A DNA stretch of 7,514 nucleotides from Prevotellaceae bacterium (GCA_031258755.1 JAIRMK010000159.1:1-7514); one strand, 5' to 3'. Positions 1-6,202 are shown, counted from the first letter of the stretch. Program-made: numbers and translations. The notes: generated by a model from the letters alone, not told the origin.

Positions 1-1
1 C

Positions 2-40
2 ATCAACCTCAACTTAAAAGCGCTAAAGAACACAATATAA
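2..40 (+). CDS. Possible 3' end of an upstream gene (partial)
   Basis: Reading from base 2, the frame stays open for 12 codons (INLNLKALKNTI) and stops at TAA 38-40, 27 bases before the next gene. The tail is hydrophobic and basic and could be the C-terminus of a gene cut by the window edge. A second frame, from base 1 to TGA 88-90, is also open, but it is rich in His and Asn and overlaps the next gene, so I consider it less likely. Only 12 residues are visible and no function can be assigned. Confidence 0.25.
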   Translation: MNLNLKALKNTI

Positions 41-67
41 CGATTTACCATTTTAACAATAATCACA

Positions 68-331
68 ATGGAAAAAAGAAGAATGATTGAAAAAATAGCC
101 GCAGGGCTCAGAAGAATGAGTAACCATCCAGACTTCTTGTTATGTTTGGATGATGATTTTGATGATGAATCACTGTGTGGCATCCCATTGGTTTTTACAA
201 GTTCATTGGATGTAGCGCTTTCTGCGCAAAGTTCAATGTCAGAAGACTGCCCGTTTATCCCAATCTGGATAAAAAGGGGAAGCTATTTAATGGATGTACA
301 TTACTTTTTTAAGGGATATGATGAATATTGA
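68..331 (+). CDS. Hypothetical 87-aa acidic protein
   Basis: I do not recognise this protein. It starts at ATG 68 after an A/T-rich leader without a Shine-Dalgarno sequence, which is normal for Bacteroidota. The N-terminus is basic (MEKRRMIEKIAAGLRR) and probably helical. An acidic patch follows at about residues 27-36 (CLDDDFDDES), then an aromatic C-terminus ending in HYFFKGYDEY. There is no signal peptide, membrane segment or metal-binding motif. Its stop (329-331) overlaps the ATG pair at 318/321, so it is probably co-transcribed with the genes that follow. An acidic, small, early-region phage protein could be a host-takeover or DNA-mimic factor, but that is speculation. Confidence 0.7.
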   Translation: MEKRRMIEKIAAGLRRMSNHPDFLLCLDDDFDDESLCGIPLVFTSSLDVALSAQSSMSEDCPFIPIWIKRGSYLMDVHYFFKGYDEY

Positions 332-451
332 CGAAATCAAAGCCGACATCAGCAAGGAAAAGGAAGAGATGCGCATGGCCGGCGTACACGGAATGTAAAA
401 GAATATGCAACGCCCGAAGCAGTAAGAGGGCAGAAAATTATAAAAAAATGA
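318..451 (+). pseudogene. Small ORF apparently split by a 1-nt frameshift
   Basis: Translation from ATG 318 (or ATG 321) gives MNIDEIKADISKEKEEM and stops at TAA 396-398 after about 26 residues. Just past that point another frame reads KEYATPEAVRGQKIIKK and ends at TGA 449-451, forming the same ATGA overlap with the next ATG (448) that most junctions here use. Adding one base near the GG at 390-391 joins both halves into a 44-aa protein, with GNVKEYATPE across the join. I infer a single-base loss, either a real mutation or a base-call error. The unrepaired alternative is a 26-aa ORF followed by a non-coding gap. The function is unknown: a charged helical peptide with a basic tail. Confidence 0.45.
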
Positions 452-894
452 AACAAAAAATCACAGAAAACGCATACCTCACCTTTGTCGAGGCTGACGG
501 TAAATTTTCATTTTCTTCCGAAAATAAAAATTTACAAAAATGGGTAGATACGTGCAAACAAAAGCGCGTAAAGCTATCCGAAATTCACTTCGTCGTCAAT
601 GCGGCGAAGAAATATATGCGGAACGGCGTTATTACAGCACCAAGCAAAAAAGCAAGGGTTGCGCCACAAGGCATAAACCCTGTATCCGAGCTCAACGAGC
701 TCGTACAAAAAAAATATGGACAATCCATCAAGACGGAAATAATTTCGTATTCACCGGATATAGCGGTGGATGTTATTCTACCCGACGGGAGTGCGTTTAC
801 GGGCTATGGCGAAAACCAAAAAATCGCCCGAATTGACGCGGCAATAAAAGCGTTAGAAATAGAATTTATATTATATGAGATACGAAGAAAGTAA
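448..894 (+). CDS. Putative dsRNA-binding-domain (dsRBD-like) protein
   Basis: This is a 148-aa protein starting at ATG 448, which overlaps the TGA at 449-451. A TTG start at 328 would add 40 residues, but that stretch is Arg/Lys/Cys-rich and lies over other apparent coding frames, so I reject it. Residues 1-70 are a basic, probably helical region without a recognised fold. Residues about 77-140 follow the dsRBD order alpha-beta-beta-beta-alpha: helix NPVSELNELVQKKYG, strands around KTEIIS and AVDVILPDG, then GYGENQKIARIDAAIKALE. The last segment mirrors the dsRBD consensus GxGxSKKxAKxxAAxxAL, with QKIAR in place of the RNA-contacting KKxAK. No RNase III catalytic domain is present. A role in binding duplex RNA, for example in antiviral signalling evasion or antisense control, is inferred only from this match. 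Confidence 0.7.
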   Translation: MKQKITENAYLTFVEADGKFSFSSENKNLQKWVDTCKQKRVKLSEIHFVVNAAKKYMRNGVITAPSKKARVAPQGINPVSELNELVQKKYGQSIKTEIISYSPDIAVDVILPDGSAFTGYGENQKIARIDAAIKALEIEFILYEIRRK

Positions 895-1225
895 AATACA
901 ACAGCAATGCGTAAGGTGGTTTAGGCTGCAATATCCCGGCTACATCCTTTTTGCCATCCCAAACGGTGGGCGGCGCGGTAAGGTGGAGGCAGCGATAATG
1001 AAGGGCGAGGGCGTGTTGGCGGGTGTGGCTGACCTTTTTCTTGCGATGCCTTCCGGCAAGCATTGCGGCCTGTTCGTAGAAATGAAGACAGAACACGGGC
1101 GGCAAACCCCGGCGCAAAAAGACTTTGAAAAACGGGCGGTATTCAGTGGCTATAAGTACGCTGTTTGCCGGTCGGCGTATGAATTTATCGAAGCAATTAA
1201 CAACTATTTAAAGATAAAACCATGA
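875..1225 (+). CDS. VRR-NUC domain nuclease
   Basis: This 116-aa protein matches the stand-alone VRR-NUC family (PD-(D/E)XK fold) common in phages. An N-terminal helix (residues 4-18) is followed by the family-typical IPNGG (28-32). Then GVLAGVADLFLAM carries the catalytic Asp53, GLFVEMK carries the E69-x-K71 pair, and Q81 and the following helix complete the fold. The length is normal for the phage single-domain form. In eukaryotic FAN1 the same domain cuts branched DNA. In phages it usually sits among replication and recombination genes and probably trims branched or flap DNA, which is inference here. ATG 875 lies 20 nt inside the preceding gene, and its own stop forms an ATGA with the next start (1222-1225). 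Confidence 0.9.
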   Translation: MRYEESKIQQQCVRWFRLQYPGYILFAIPNGGRRGKVEAAIMKGEGVLAGVADLFLAMPSGKHCGLFVEMKTEHGRQTPAQKDFEKRAVFSGYKYAVCRSAYEFIEAINNYLKIKP

Positions 1226-1356
1226 ATAAACAACGCATGTATAGAATGATATTCCGGGCGCGGCGCAAGGGCAGCAACATTGTCACACGGCAGCGCACAA
1301 TCTTCCGCGACTATAACGCGGAATACCCCCCCCCCTGCGGCAGGAAGAAACACTAA
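1222..1356 (+). CDS. Small basic protein, 44 aa, ending after a C10 tract
   Basis: ATG 1222 overlaps the TGA of the nuclease gene as ATGA. The product starts MNKQRMYRMIFRARRKG and is strongly Arg/Lys-rich, so a nucleic-acid-binding peptide is plausible but unproven. At 1326-1335 the frame crosses ten C residues (PPP). It then reads CGRKKH and stops at 1354-1356. If the tract had one more or two fewer C, translation would continue through LRQEETLMKEFGF and the following codons to TAA 1395-1397, giving a 57- or 58-aa protein with an ordinary amphipathic tail. That downstream frame looks more protein-like than CGRKKH, so the displayed form may be a slipped or miscalled version. The third possible frame is also open for a similar distance, which weakens the argument. 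Confidence 0.6.
   Translation: MNKQRMYRMIFRARRKGSNIVTRQRTIFRDYNAEYPPPCGRKKH
1326..1335 (+). repeat. Homopolymer tract, C10
   Basis: Ten consecutive C residues lie inside the small basic gene at 1222. Poly-C tracts of this length are known slippage sites and serve as phase-variation switches in several bacteria. Tract length here decides which of three C-termini is made. It is also a typical place for sequencing error. Confidence 0.95.
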
Positions 1357-1397
1357 TGAAAGAGTTTGGTTTTGCAATACAATTAGAAATTAAATAA
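1356..1397 (+). CDS. Micro-ORF (13 aa) or displaced C-terminus of the preceding gene
   Basis: ATG 1356 overlaps the TAA of the 44-aa gene (TAATG) and reads MKEFGFAIQLEIK before TAA 1395-1397. As an independent gene it would be very short. The better explanation is that it is the C-terminal end of the gene at 1222, put out of frame by the C10 tract. It is recorded because it has the same junction pattern as the other genes. Confidence 0.25.
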   Translation: MKEFGFAIQLEIK

Positions 1398-1406
1398 AAC
1401 AAAATT

Positions 1407-1628
1407 ATGGCACGCATAGAAATTGACCTTGACGATTATGTGGACAAAATATCCACAGAGGTATTATTGGATGAATTGAAGCGCCGTGGTAAAGACATAG
1501 CCGCTATTCACGAGTTCAAGACCGACACTGAAAAAATTAATTATTTAAAAGCAATTTTCGGGCTTAGAGAATTTCACGACAAAGAACGGTTGCTCGAAGA
1601 AATAAAACAATTCTTGGATATTAGATGA
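1407..1628 (+). CDS. Hypothetical 73-aa protein
   Basis: It starts at ATG 1407 after an A-rich leader (AACAAAATT) with no Shine-Dalgarno sequence. The sequence opens MARIEIDLDDYVDKI, with a short beta-strand and acidic turn, then two or three charged helices (STEVLLDELKRRGKD, then KERLLEEIKQFLD). It resembles small IEIDLDDYxD proteins I remember from Bacteroidota phages, whose function I do not know. No membrane segment or metal site is visible. Its TGA overlaps the methyltransferase start as ATGA (1625-1628), so the two are probably translationally coupled. The small helical form would suit a regulator or adaptor, but nothing in the sequence demonstrates that. Confidence 0.75.
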   Translation: MARIEIDLDDYVDKISTEVLLDELKRRGKDIAAIHEFKTDTEKINYLKAIFGLREFHDKERLLEEIKQFLDIR

Positions 1629-2722
1629 CCCCCAACACCATCATACCCGGAGACGCGCTGGCAGTATTACGGACACTGCCGGACAATAGCGTGGACTGCT
1701 GCGTAACCTCGCCGCCATATTACGGGCTACGGGACTACGGAACGGCGACATGGGAAGGCGGCGATACAAACTGTCTACACTCTGCGAGAGAAGAAAAAGG
1801 ATTTGAAAACTACAAACAATCAAGCATTAGAGGAAATTCAAAGCCTCCTAAAAACCGTTGTAAAAAGTGCGGAGCCGTTCGCATTGACAATCAAATCGGC
1901 TTGGAAGACACGCCCGAAGCGTATATTTCCAAGCTGGTGGAAGTGTTCATGGAGGTACGGCGTGTTTTGAAGCCTACCGGCACGCTGTGGATTGTCATTG
2001 GCGACAGCTATAATGGTAGCGGAAAGAATGGCGGTAACACCTGTAAAAAGGAATGGAAACAGCACACGAATGTCGCCTCTCATGCCACGAAGCCAACATT
2101 AGTTCCCGGATTAAAGCCCAAAGACCTTATAGGTATCCCGTGGATGCTCGCCTTCGCCCTGCGTAATGCAGGCTGGTGGCTTCGGCAGGATATAATTTGG
2201 CACAAACCGTATCCGATGCCGAGAAGCGTTACCGACCGTTGCACCGAGGCGCACGAGTATATGTTTTTACTATCAAAAAAAAGAAAATATTATTACGATA
2301 ATAAAGCGATAATGGAGACCGCCGCCTATGACGGCCGCAAGGATACACGAATGAAAGGAAGCCACAAATATTCGCAACCCGGAATAACGGGATTAAGCCC
2401 ACAAACGTTTGCCGCTCGTAGCCACGAGCGGTGGACAATAAAAGACGGCGTGTATATGCGCAACAAGCGCAGTGTATGGAGTGTAAACACCAAACCGTAT
2501 CGAGGCGCCCACTTTGCCACCTACCCGCCGAAGCTTATTACACCCTGTATCAGGGCCGGCTGCCCGGAGAACGGTATCGTGCTTGACCCCTTCATGGGTT
2601 CCGGCACCACCGCCGTGGTCGCGCGGAAACTCAATAGAAATTTCATCGGGATTGAACTCAATCCCGAATATATAGAAATGGCCGAAGAGCGGCTAAGAAA
2701 CGAATTAGGGATGTGGTTATGA
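1625..2722 (+). CDS. DNA methyltransferase, N4-cytosine/N6-adenine type (beta class)
   Basis: The 365-aa product is a SAM-dependent exocyclic-amine DNA methylase (N6_N4_Mtase fold). Catalytic motif IV, SPPYYGLRDYG, is at residues 29-39 and comes before the SAM-binding motif I, DPFMGSGTT, at 321-329. This order defines the beta group. NRNFIGIELNPEY (338-349) completes the SAM pocket, and LWIVIGDSYNG (121-131) is a core strand. SPPY is found in both m4C and m6A enzymes, so the methylated base cannot be assigned. C50, H52, C79 and C82 flank the insertion between motif IV and the core and may hold a zinc ion. Residues about 130-300 should contain target recognition. No restriction endonuclease accompanies it, which suggests an orphan, protective enzyme. 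The start ATG overlaps the preceding stop by 4 nt. Confidence 0.95.
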   Translation: MTPNTIIPGDALAVLRTLPDNSVDCCVTSPPYYGLRDYGTATWEGGDTNCLHSAREEKGFENYKQSSIRGNSKPPKNRCKKCGAVRIDNQIGLEDTPEAYISKLVEVFMEVRRVLKPTGTLWIVIGDSYNGSGKNGGNTCKKEWKQHTNVASHATKPTLVPGLKPKDLIGIPWMLAFALRNAGWWLRQDIIWHKPYPMPRSVTDRCTEAHEYMFLLSKKRKYYYDNKAIMETAAYDGRKDTRMKGSHKYSQPGITGLSPQTFAARSHERWTIKDGVYMRNKRSVWSVNTKPYRGAHFATYPPKLITPCIRAGCPENGIVLDPFMGSGTTAVVARKLNRNFIGIELNPEYIEMAEERLRNELGMWL

Positions 2723-3654
2723 TGAAAATTGGACTGATAGACGTTGACGGGCACAATTTCCCAAACTTGGCGCTGATGAAGATTTTGGCGTACCACAAGT
2801 TGCGGGAAGATGTTGTGGAATGGGTAAACTATTTTGAACGATACGACAAGGTGTATATTTCAAAGGTGTTTACCTTCACGCCCGACATTTGCACAACTAT
2901 TCAGGCCGACGCTGTGGAGTTTGGCGGTTCCGGTTACGACATAACCAAGAAGCTACCCGCCGAAATTGATAATCATCAGCCGGATTATTCATTATATCCT
3001 ATTTCCAAGTGGTATGACGGCAAAACGGCCTACGGTTTCCTTACGCGCGGTTGTATCCGTCATTGCCCCTGGTGCATTGTTCCGCAAAAGGAAGGAACAG
3101 TCAAGCCTTATACGGATATTGAAGAAATTTTGCAAGGAAGAAAACAGGCGATACTGATGGATAACAACATTCTTGCCGCCGGCGAATACGGAATGGCGCA
3201 ACTCGAAAAGATAGCCAAGACAGGCTGCCGGGTGGATTTCAATCAGGGCTTGGATGCGCGGTTAATAGTTTCCAACCCCGCCATTCAGAAACTGCTTGCA
3301 AAAATCAAATGGCTAAATCCCCTCCGGATGGCTTGCGACACTCCGGCGATGATGGACACCGTTGCGCAAGCTGCCGAACTGTTGCGCGGGGCAGGATTAA
3401 AACCGTCTCGCCTTTTTGCTTACGTCCTTTTGACCGATTTGCAAGGCAGCTATGACCGGATAAACTTTTTGCAAGATTTGGATATTATGCCATTCGCGCA
3501 ACCATACCGGGATTTTACGCCCAAACAGGTAATTCCGCAGTGGCAACTCGACATGGCAAGGTGGGCAAACGATAAGGCTATTTTACGAAGTTGCGATTTT
3601 AAGGAGTATAGGCCGCGCAAAGGCTTTTGTTGTAAAACATATTTTCAGAAATAA
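2719..3654 (+). CDS. B12-type radical SAM protein of unknown function
   Basis: This is a 311-aa protein. I prefer ATG 2719, which makes ATGA with the methyltransferase stop, over a GTG at 2713; ATG 2722 is also possible. The [4Fe-4S] motif CxxxCxxC is CIRHCPWC at residues 112-119, preceded by GFLTRG as in radical SAM enzymes. The N-terminal part (GLIDVDGHNFPN) resembles a cobalamin-binding Rossmann domain: D10 and H12 match the start of DxHxxG, with Pro in place of the Gly. GGSGYD near 69-74 matches another family signature. VDFNQGLDARL (172-182) is a conserved barrel strand. I recall this family from phages and Firmicutes as an uncharacterised radical SAM protein. Its place between two DNA methyltransferases suggests nucleic-acid modification, but the substrate is not shown. 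Confidence 0.9.
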   Translation: MMKIGLIDVDGHNFPNLALMKILAYHKLREDVVEWVNYFERYDKVYISKVFTFTPDICTTIQADAVEFGGSGYDITKKLPAEIDNHQPDYSLYPISKWYDGKTAYGFLTRGCIRHCPWCIVPQKEGTVKPYTDIEEILQGRKQAILMDNNILAAGEYGMAQLEKIAKTGCRVDFNQGLDARLIVSNPAIQKLLAKIKWLNPLRMACDTPAMMDTVAQAAELLRGAGLKPSRLFAYVLLTDLQGSYDRINFLQDLDIMPFAQPYRDFTPKQVIPQWQLDMARWANDKAILRSCDFKEYRPRKGFCCKTYFQK

Positions 3655-3659
3655 AGTAA

Positions 3660-5381
3660 ATGGTTATGATTAACCTGCTGTACATAGACCTGTTTTGCGG
3701 CGCCGGCGGCACGTCTACCGGTGTGGAGAGCGCACGGCACAACGGCCGGAAATGCGCCAAAGTCATTGCCTGCGTGAACCACGATGCCAACGCCATAGCC
3801 AGCCACGCGGCCAATCACCCGGATGCACTGCATTTCACGGAAGACATCCGCACGTTGGAACTGTCGCCGCTGGTGGCGCATGTCAAGAAAATGAAGGCAC
3901 GCTATTCCGGCGCATTGGTAGTGTTGTGGGCTTCGCTTGAATGTACCAATTTCAGCAAGGCCAAAGGCGGGCGGCCACGCGATGCCGACAGCCGTACACT
4001 CGCCAAACACCTGTATCGCTATATCGAAGTAATCAATCCTGACTACATTCAGGTTGAAAACGTGGAGGAGATTATGTGCTGGGGAGATTTGGATAAAAAT
4101 GGCAAACCAATCAGTAAAGAAAAAGGGAAAAGTTATACACGTTGGGTAGAACATGTAAAGAAATACGGCTTTTCCTATGCATATCGCATTTTGAACGCAG
4201 CCAATTACGGCGCATATACCAGCCGGAAGCGTTTCTTCGGTCAGTTCGCGAAGCATGGGCTACCGATAGCATGGCCGGAGCCAACCCACGCAAAGTCTCC
4301 GCGACCGGGACTGTTCGGAGAGCTACAAAAGTGGAAGCCGGTAAAGGATGTTTTGGATTTTTCAGACGAAGGAGAAAGCATATTCACACGCAAAAAGCCA
4401 CTTTCGGATAAGACATTGGAGCGTATTTATGCCGGATTGATAAAGTTTGTGGCGGGAGGGAAAGATAATTTCTTATCCGCATACTATGGCAATGGAAAGA
4501 ATTTTGAAAGCAGAATTAACAGAACCGCGAAGTCGGTAGATGAGCCTTGCGGCGTAGTTACTACCGAAAACCGGTTTGCGAAAGTAGAAGCGAAATTTTT
4601 ATCAAAACAGTATAGCGGGCACCCTGAAAGCAAAAACATATCCATAGAAGAACCCGCGCACACGGTAACGCCTATTGACCACCATGCATTAATAAATGCA
4701 AGTTTCATTCAGCAACGCAATAGCGGCAAGCCAAACAGCAAAGTTTTTTCGACAGAACAGCCCGCCCGAACCATAACCGCTACCGGCGGCAATCAGGAAC
4801 TTGTGCAACCGAAATTCTTGGTGAATGAATATTCCGGCGGCGGGCAACATTCGTCCATTGATGAGGTCTGCCCGGCGGTGCTTACGACACCCAAACAAAA
4901 AGTAGTTAGCTGTACACCGTGGATAATGAATACCAACTTTTCCAATGTCGGCAGCGCGGTAACAGAGCCTTCCCAAACCATCACCGCCAACAGGAAATGG
5001 CATTATTTGATGAATCCGCAATTCTTCAACGCGGGTCGCTCGGTGGATGACCCATGCTTCACTTTAATAGCCCGCATGGACAAGAAGCCGCCGTACCTCA
5101 TCACAACCGATATCGGGCAAATAGCGATTGAGTGTTACGACACCGACAGCGAGCCGATGCGAAAAATAAAGGAATTTATGGCATTATACGGCATTATCGA
5201 TATCAAAATGCGAATGCTGAAAATACCGGAACTAAAGCGGATAATGGGCTTTCCTGCGGATTACACGCTCATCGGTACGCAGGCAAAGCAAAAGAAGTAT
5301 ATCGGCAACGCTGTGGAGGTAAACATGGCACGGGTGCTGTGCGAGAAAACAGTGAAAACATTAACTAAAAATATTATATAA
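3660..5381 (+). CDS. C5-cytosine DNA methyltransferase with repeat-built recognition region
   Basis: This 573-aa enzyme methylates carbon 5 of cytosine in DNA using SAM. Motif I is DLFCGAGGTSTG (10-21). Motif IV is ASLECTNFSKAKGG (91-104) with catalytic C95. Motif VI is ENV (133-135). The motif VIII region is TSRKRFF (187-193). Motif IX is ELKRIMGFP (524-532) and motif X is IGNAVEVNMA (548-557). The residue two before the cysteine is Leu93, where related phage enzymes I remember have Pro (SPEC). Residues about 290-480, the expected target-recognition region, consist of roughly six degenerate copies of an S(V/I)xEPxxT(V/I)T module. The product is longer than typical bacterial enzymes (about 330-450 aa). 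ATG 3660 follows the radical SAM stop by 5 nt, and ATG 3666 is an alternative. The target site cannot be read from sequence. Confidence 0.95.
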   Translation: MVMINLLYIDLFCGAGGTSTGVESARHNGRKCAKVIACVNHDANAIASHAANHPDALHFTEDIRTLELSPLVAHVKKMKARYSGALVVLWASLECTNFSKAKGGRPRDADSRTLAKHLYRYIEVINPDYIQVENVEEIMCWGDLDKNGKPISKEKGKSYTRWVEHVKKYGFSYAYRILNAANYGAYTSRKRFFGQFAKHGLPIAWPEPTHAKSPRPGLFGELQKWKPVKDVLDFSDEGESIFTRKKPLSDKTLERIYAGLIKFVAGGKDNFLSAYYGNGKNFESRINRTAKSVDEPCGVVTTENRFAKVEAKFLSKQYSGHPESKNISIEEPAHTVTPIDHHALINASFIQQRNSGKPNSKVFSTEQPARTITATGGNQELVQPKFLVNEYSGGGQHSSIDEVCPAVLTTPKQKVVSCTPWIMNTNFSNVGSAVTEPSQTITANRKWHYLMNPQFFNAGRSVDDPCFTLIARMDKKPPYLITTDIGQIAIECYDTDSEPMRKIKEFMALYGIIDIKMRMLKIPELKRIMGFPADYTLIGTQAKQKKYIGNAVEVNMARVLCEKTVKTLTKNII

Positions 5382-5800
5382 TGAAAACAAAAGTAAACAT
5401 TACAGAAAAAGTCAAGACGTTTGAGGACGCTTGCGAGGTTTTGGGGTTGAATCCCGAAAGCCTGCCTATCGTAGAAAACCTGTCCAAAAAAGACAGTAAG
5501 AACATTATTGCTTATTACAAGCTAATTATTATTATCCGCGCACTTAACGAGGGATGGGAACCTGATTTCCAAAATTGGAACGAGCGGAAGTATTGGAATT
5601 GGTTCTATATTGCGTCTGACGGCGCGGCTGCGGGCTTCGCTTACGCGTCTACGTATTTCGCCCAACCGGATTCGCCTGCGCTTGTCGGCTCCCGGCTTTG
5701 CTTTAAAACACGTGAACTCGCCGTGTATGCACATGAGCAATTCCGTGATTTATATTTTGAATGCCTATTTACTAACATGCCTAAAAATTACAAAAAATGA
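5381..5800 (+). CDS. Conserved Bacteroidota phage hypothetical protein, 139 aa
   Basis: ATG 5381 shares its A with the TAA of the C5 methyltransferase (TAATG). The protein opens with a helix (VKTFEDACEVLGLNPESLP), then a helical stretch NIIAYYKLIIIIRALNEGW. An aromatic region follows (NWNERKYWNWFY) and the ending is VGSRLCFKTRELAVYAHEQF near residues 102-121. I recall this layout, especially NEGWEPD and SRLCF(K)(S/T)RE, from many hypothetical proteins in Bacteroides-type phages and integrated elements. I know of no experimental function. KLIIIIRAL is too short and too flanked by charge to be a clear membrane helix. No catalytic motif is visible. The stop overlaps the next start as ATGA (5797-5800). 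Confidence 0.85.
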   Translation: MKTKVNITEKVKTFEDACEVLGLNPESLPIVENLSKKDSKNIIAYYKLIIIIRALNEGWEPDFQNWNERKYWNWFYIASDGAAAGFAYASTYFAQPDSPALVGSRLCFKTRELAVYAHEQFRDLYFECLFTNMPKNYKK

Positions 5801-6202
5801 ACACAAAACAACTACAGCTCGTTACTTTCGAGCAGGCAAAGAAACTCAAGGCTTTGGGCTTTGACTGGGAAACGAATAAAATATTCCCATTTAATAGTAA
5901 GGCAAATGCCTATTTTAAAATACCATTTGAAAAATCTTTTTATAAAGAACGAATAGATAGTGGTTTTAAAGCGTATATACCCGCCCCCCACCGTAGCCCT
6001 GGCGTTGAAGTGGGTGAGAGATGAAAAAGGGATACCGAACAACGTAGAGTATGATGACTATTCAGTATACAAAGGCGTTTTGTTTTTGGAAGAAGGACAG
6101 CCTGAATTTGAATGGACAGGAGGTTACGACACCTACGAATCTGCCGAGCGCGCGCTGTTGGACGAAATATTGACCATTTTGGAAAAGGAGGAACAGCGAT
6201 GA
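5797..6202 (+). pseudogene. Conserved phage hypothetical gene, frameshifted in a C6 run
   Basis: From ATG 5797 the protein reads MNTKQLQLVTFEQAKKLKALGFDWE as expected for this family, then reaches PAPHRSPG and stops at 6022-6024. The neighbouring frame carries the natural continuation, PTVALALKWVRDEKG through ALLDEILTILEKEEQR, to TGA 6200-6202. Removing one C from the six at 5984-5989 joins both parts as YIPAPTVALALKW and restores a 134-aa protein. I recall intact relatives with the same VALALKW(L/V)RDEK segment and the same ends, as unnamed Bacteroidota phage proteins. The break is therefore a +1 insertion in a homopolymer, real or a sequencing error. Both ends keep ATGA overlaps with their neighbours, which argues for very recent damage or an error. 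Function is unknown. Confidence 0.85.
5984..5989 (+). repeat. C6 homopolymer at the frameshift
   Basis: Six C residues lie exactly where the reading frame of the 5797 gene breaks. Five would keep the conserved protein in frame. Confidence 0.9.

Noticed and set aside
328..447. TTG-initiated N-terminal extension of the dsRBD-like protein
   Set aside because: It encodes an Arg/Cys-rich stretch covering another, better-looking frame. ATG 448 gives the usual ATGA junction.
540..836. 98-aa + strand ORF inside the dsRBD-like gene
   Set aside because: It is a shifted-frame shadow rich in Arg, Tyr and Cys. The other frame has the recognisable fold and starts and ends at coupled junctions.
2713..2718. 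GTG start for the radical SAM protein
   Set aside because: ATG 2719, two codons later, overlaps the preceding stop as ATGA like most genes here.
3645..4256. 203-aa minus-strand ORF
   Set aside because: It lies wholly over the motif I to VIII part of the clear C5 methyltransferase. It is Cys/Ile-rich with no recognisable domain, and is best explained as an antisense shadow of GC-rich codons.
6112..6198. Upstream extension of the 76-aa gene to ATG 6112
   Set aside because: It would overlap the preceding gene by 91 nt and encode an Arg-rich stretch unlike the rest. ATG 6199 fits the ATGA junction.
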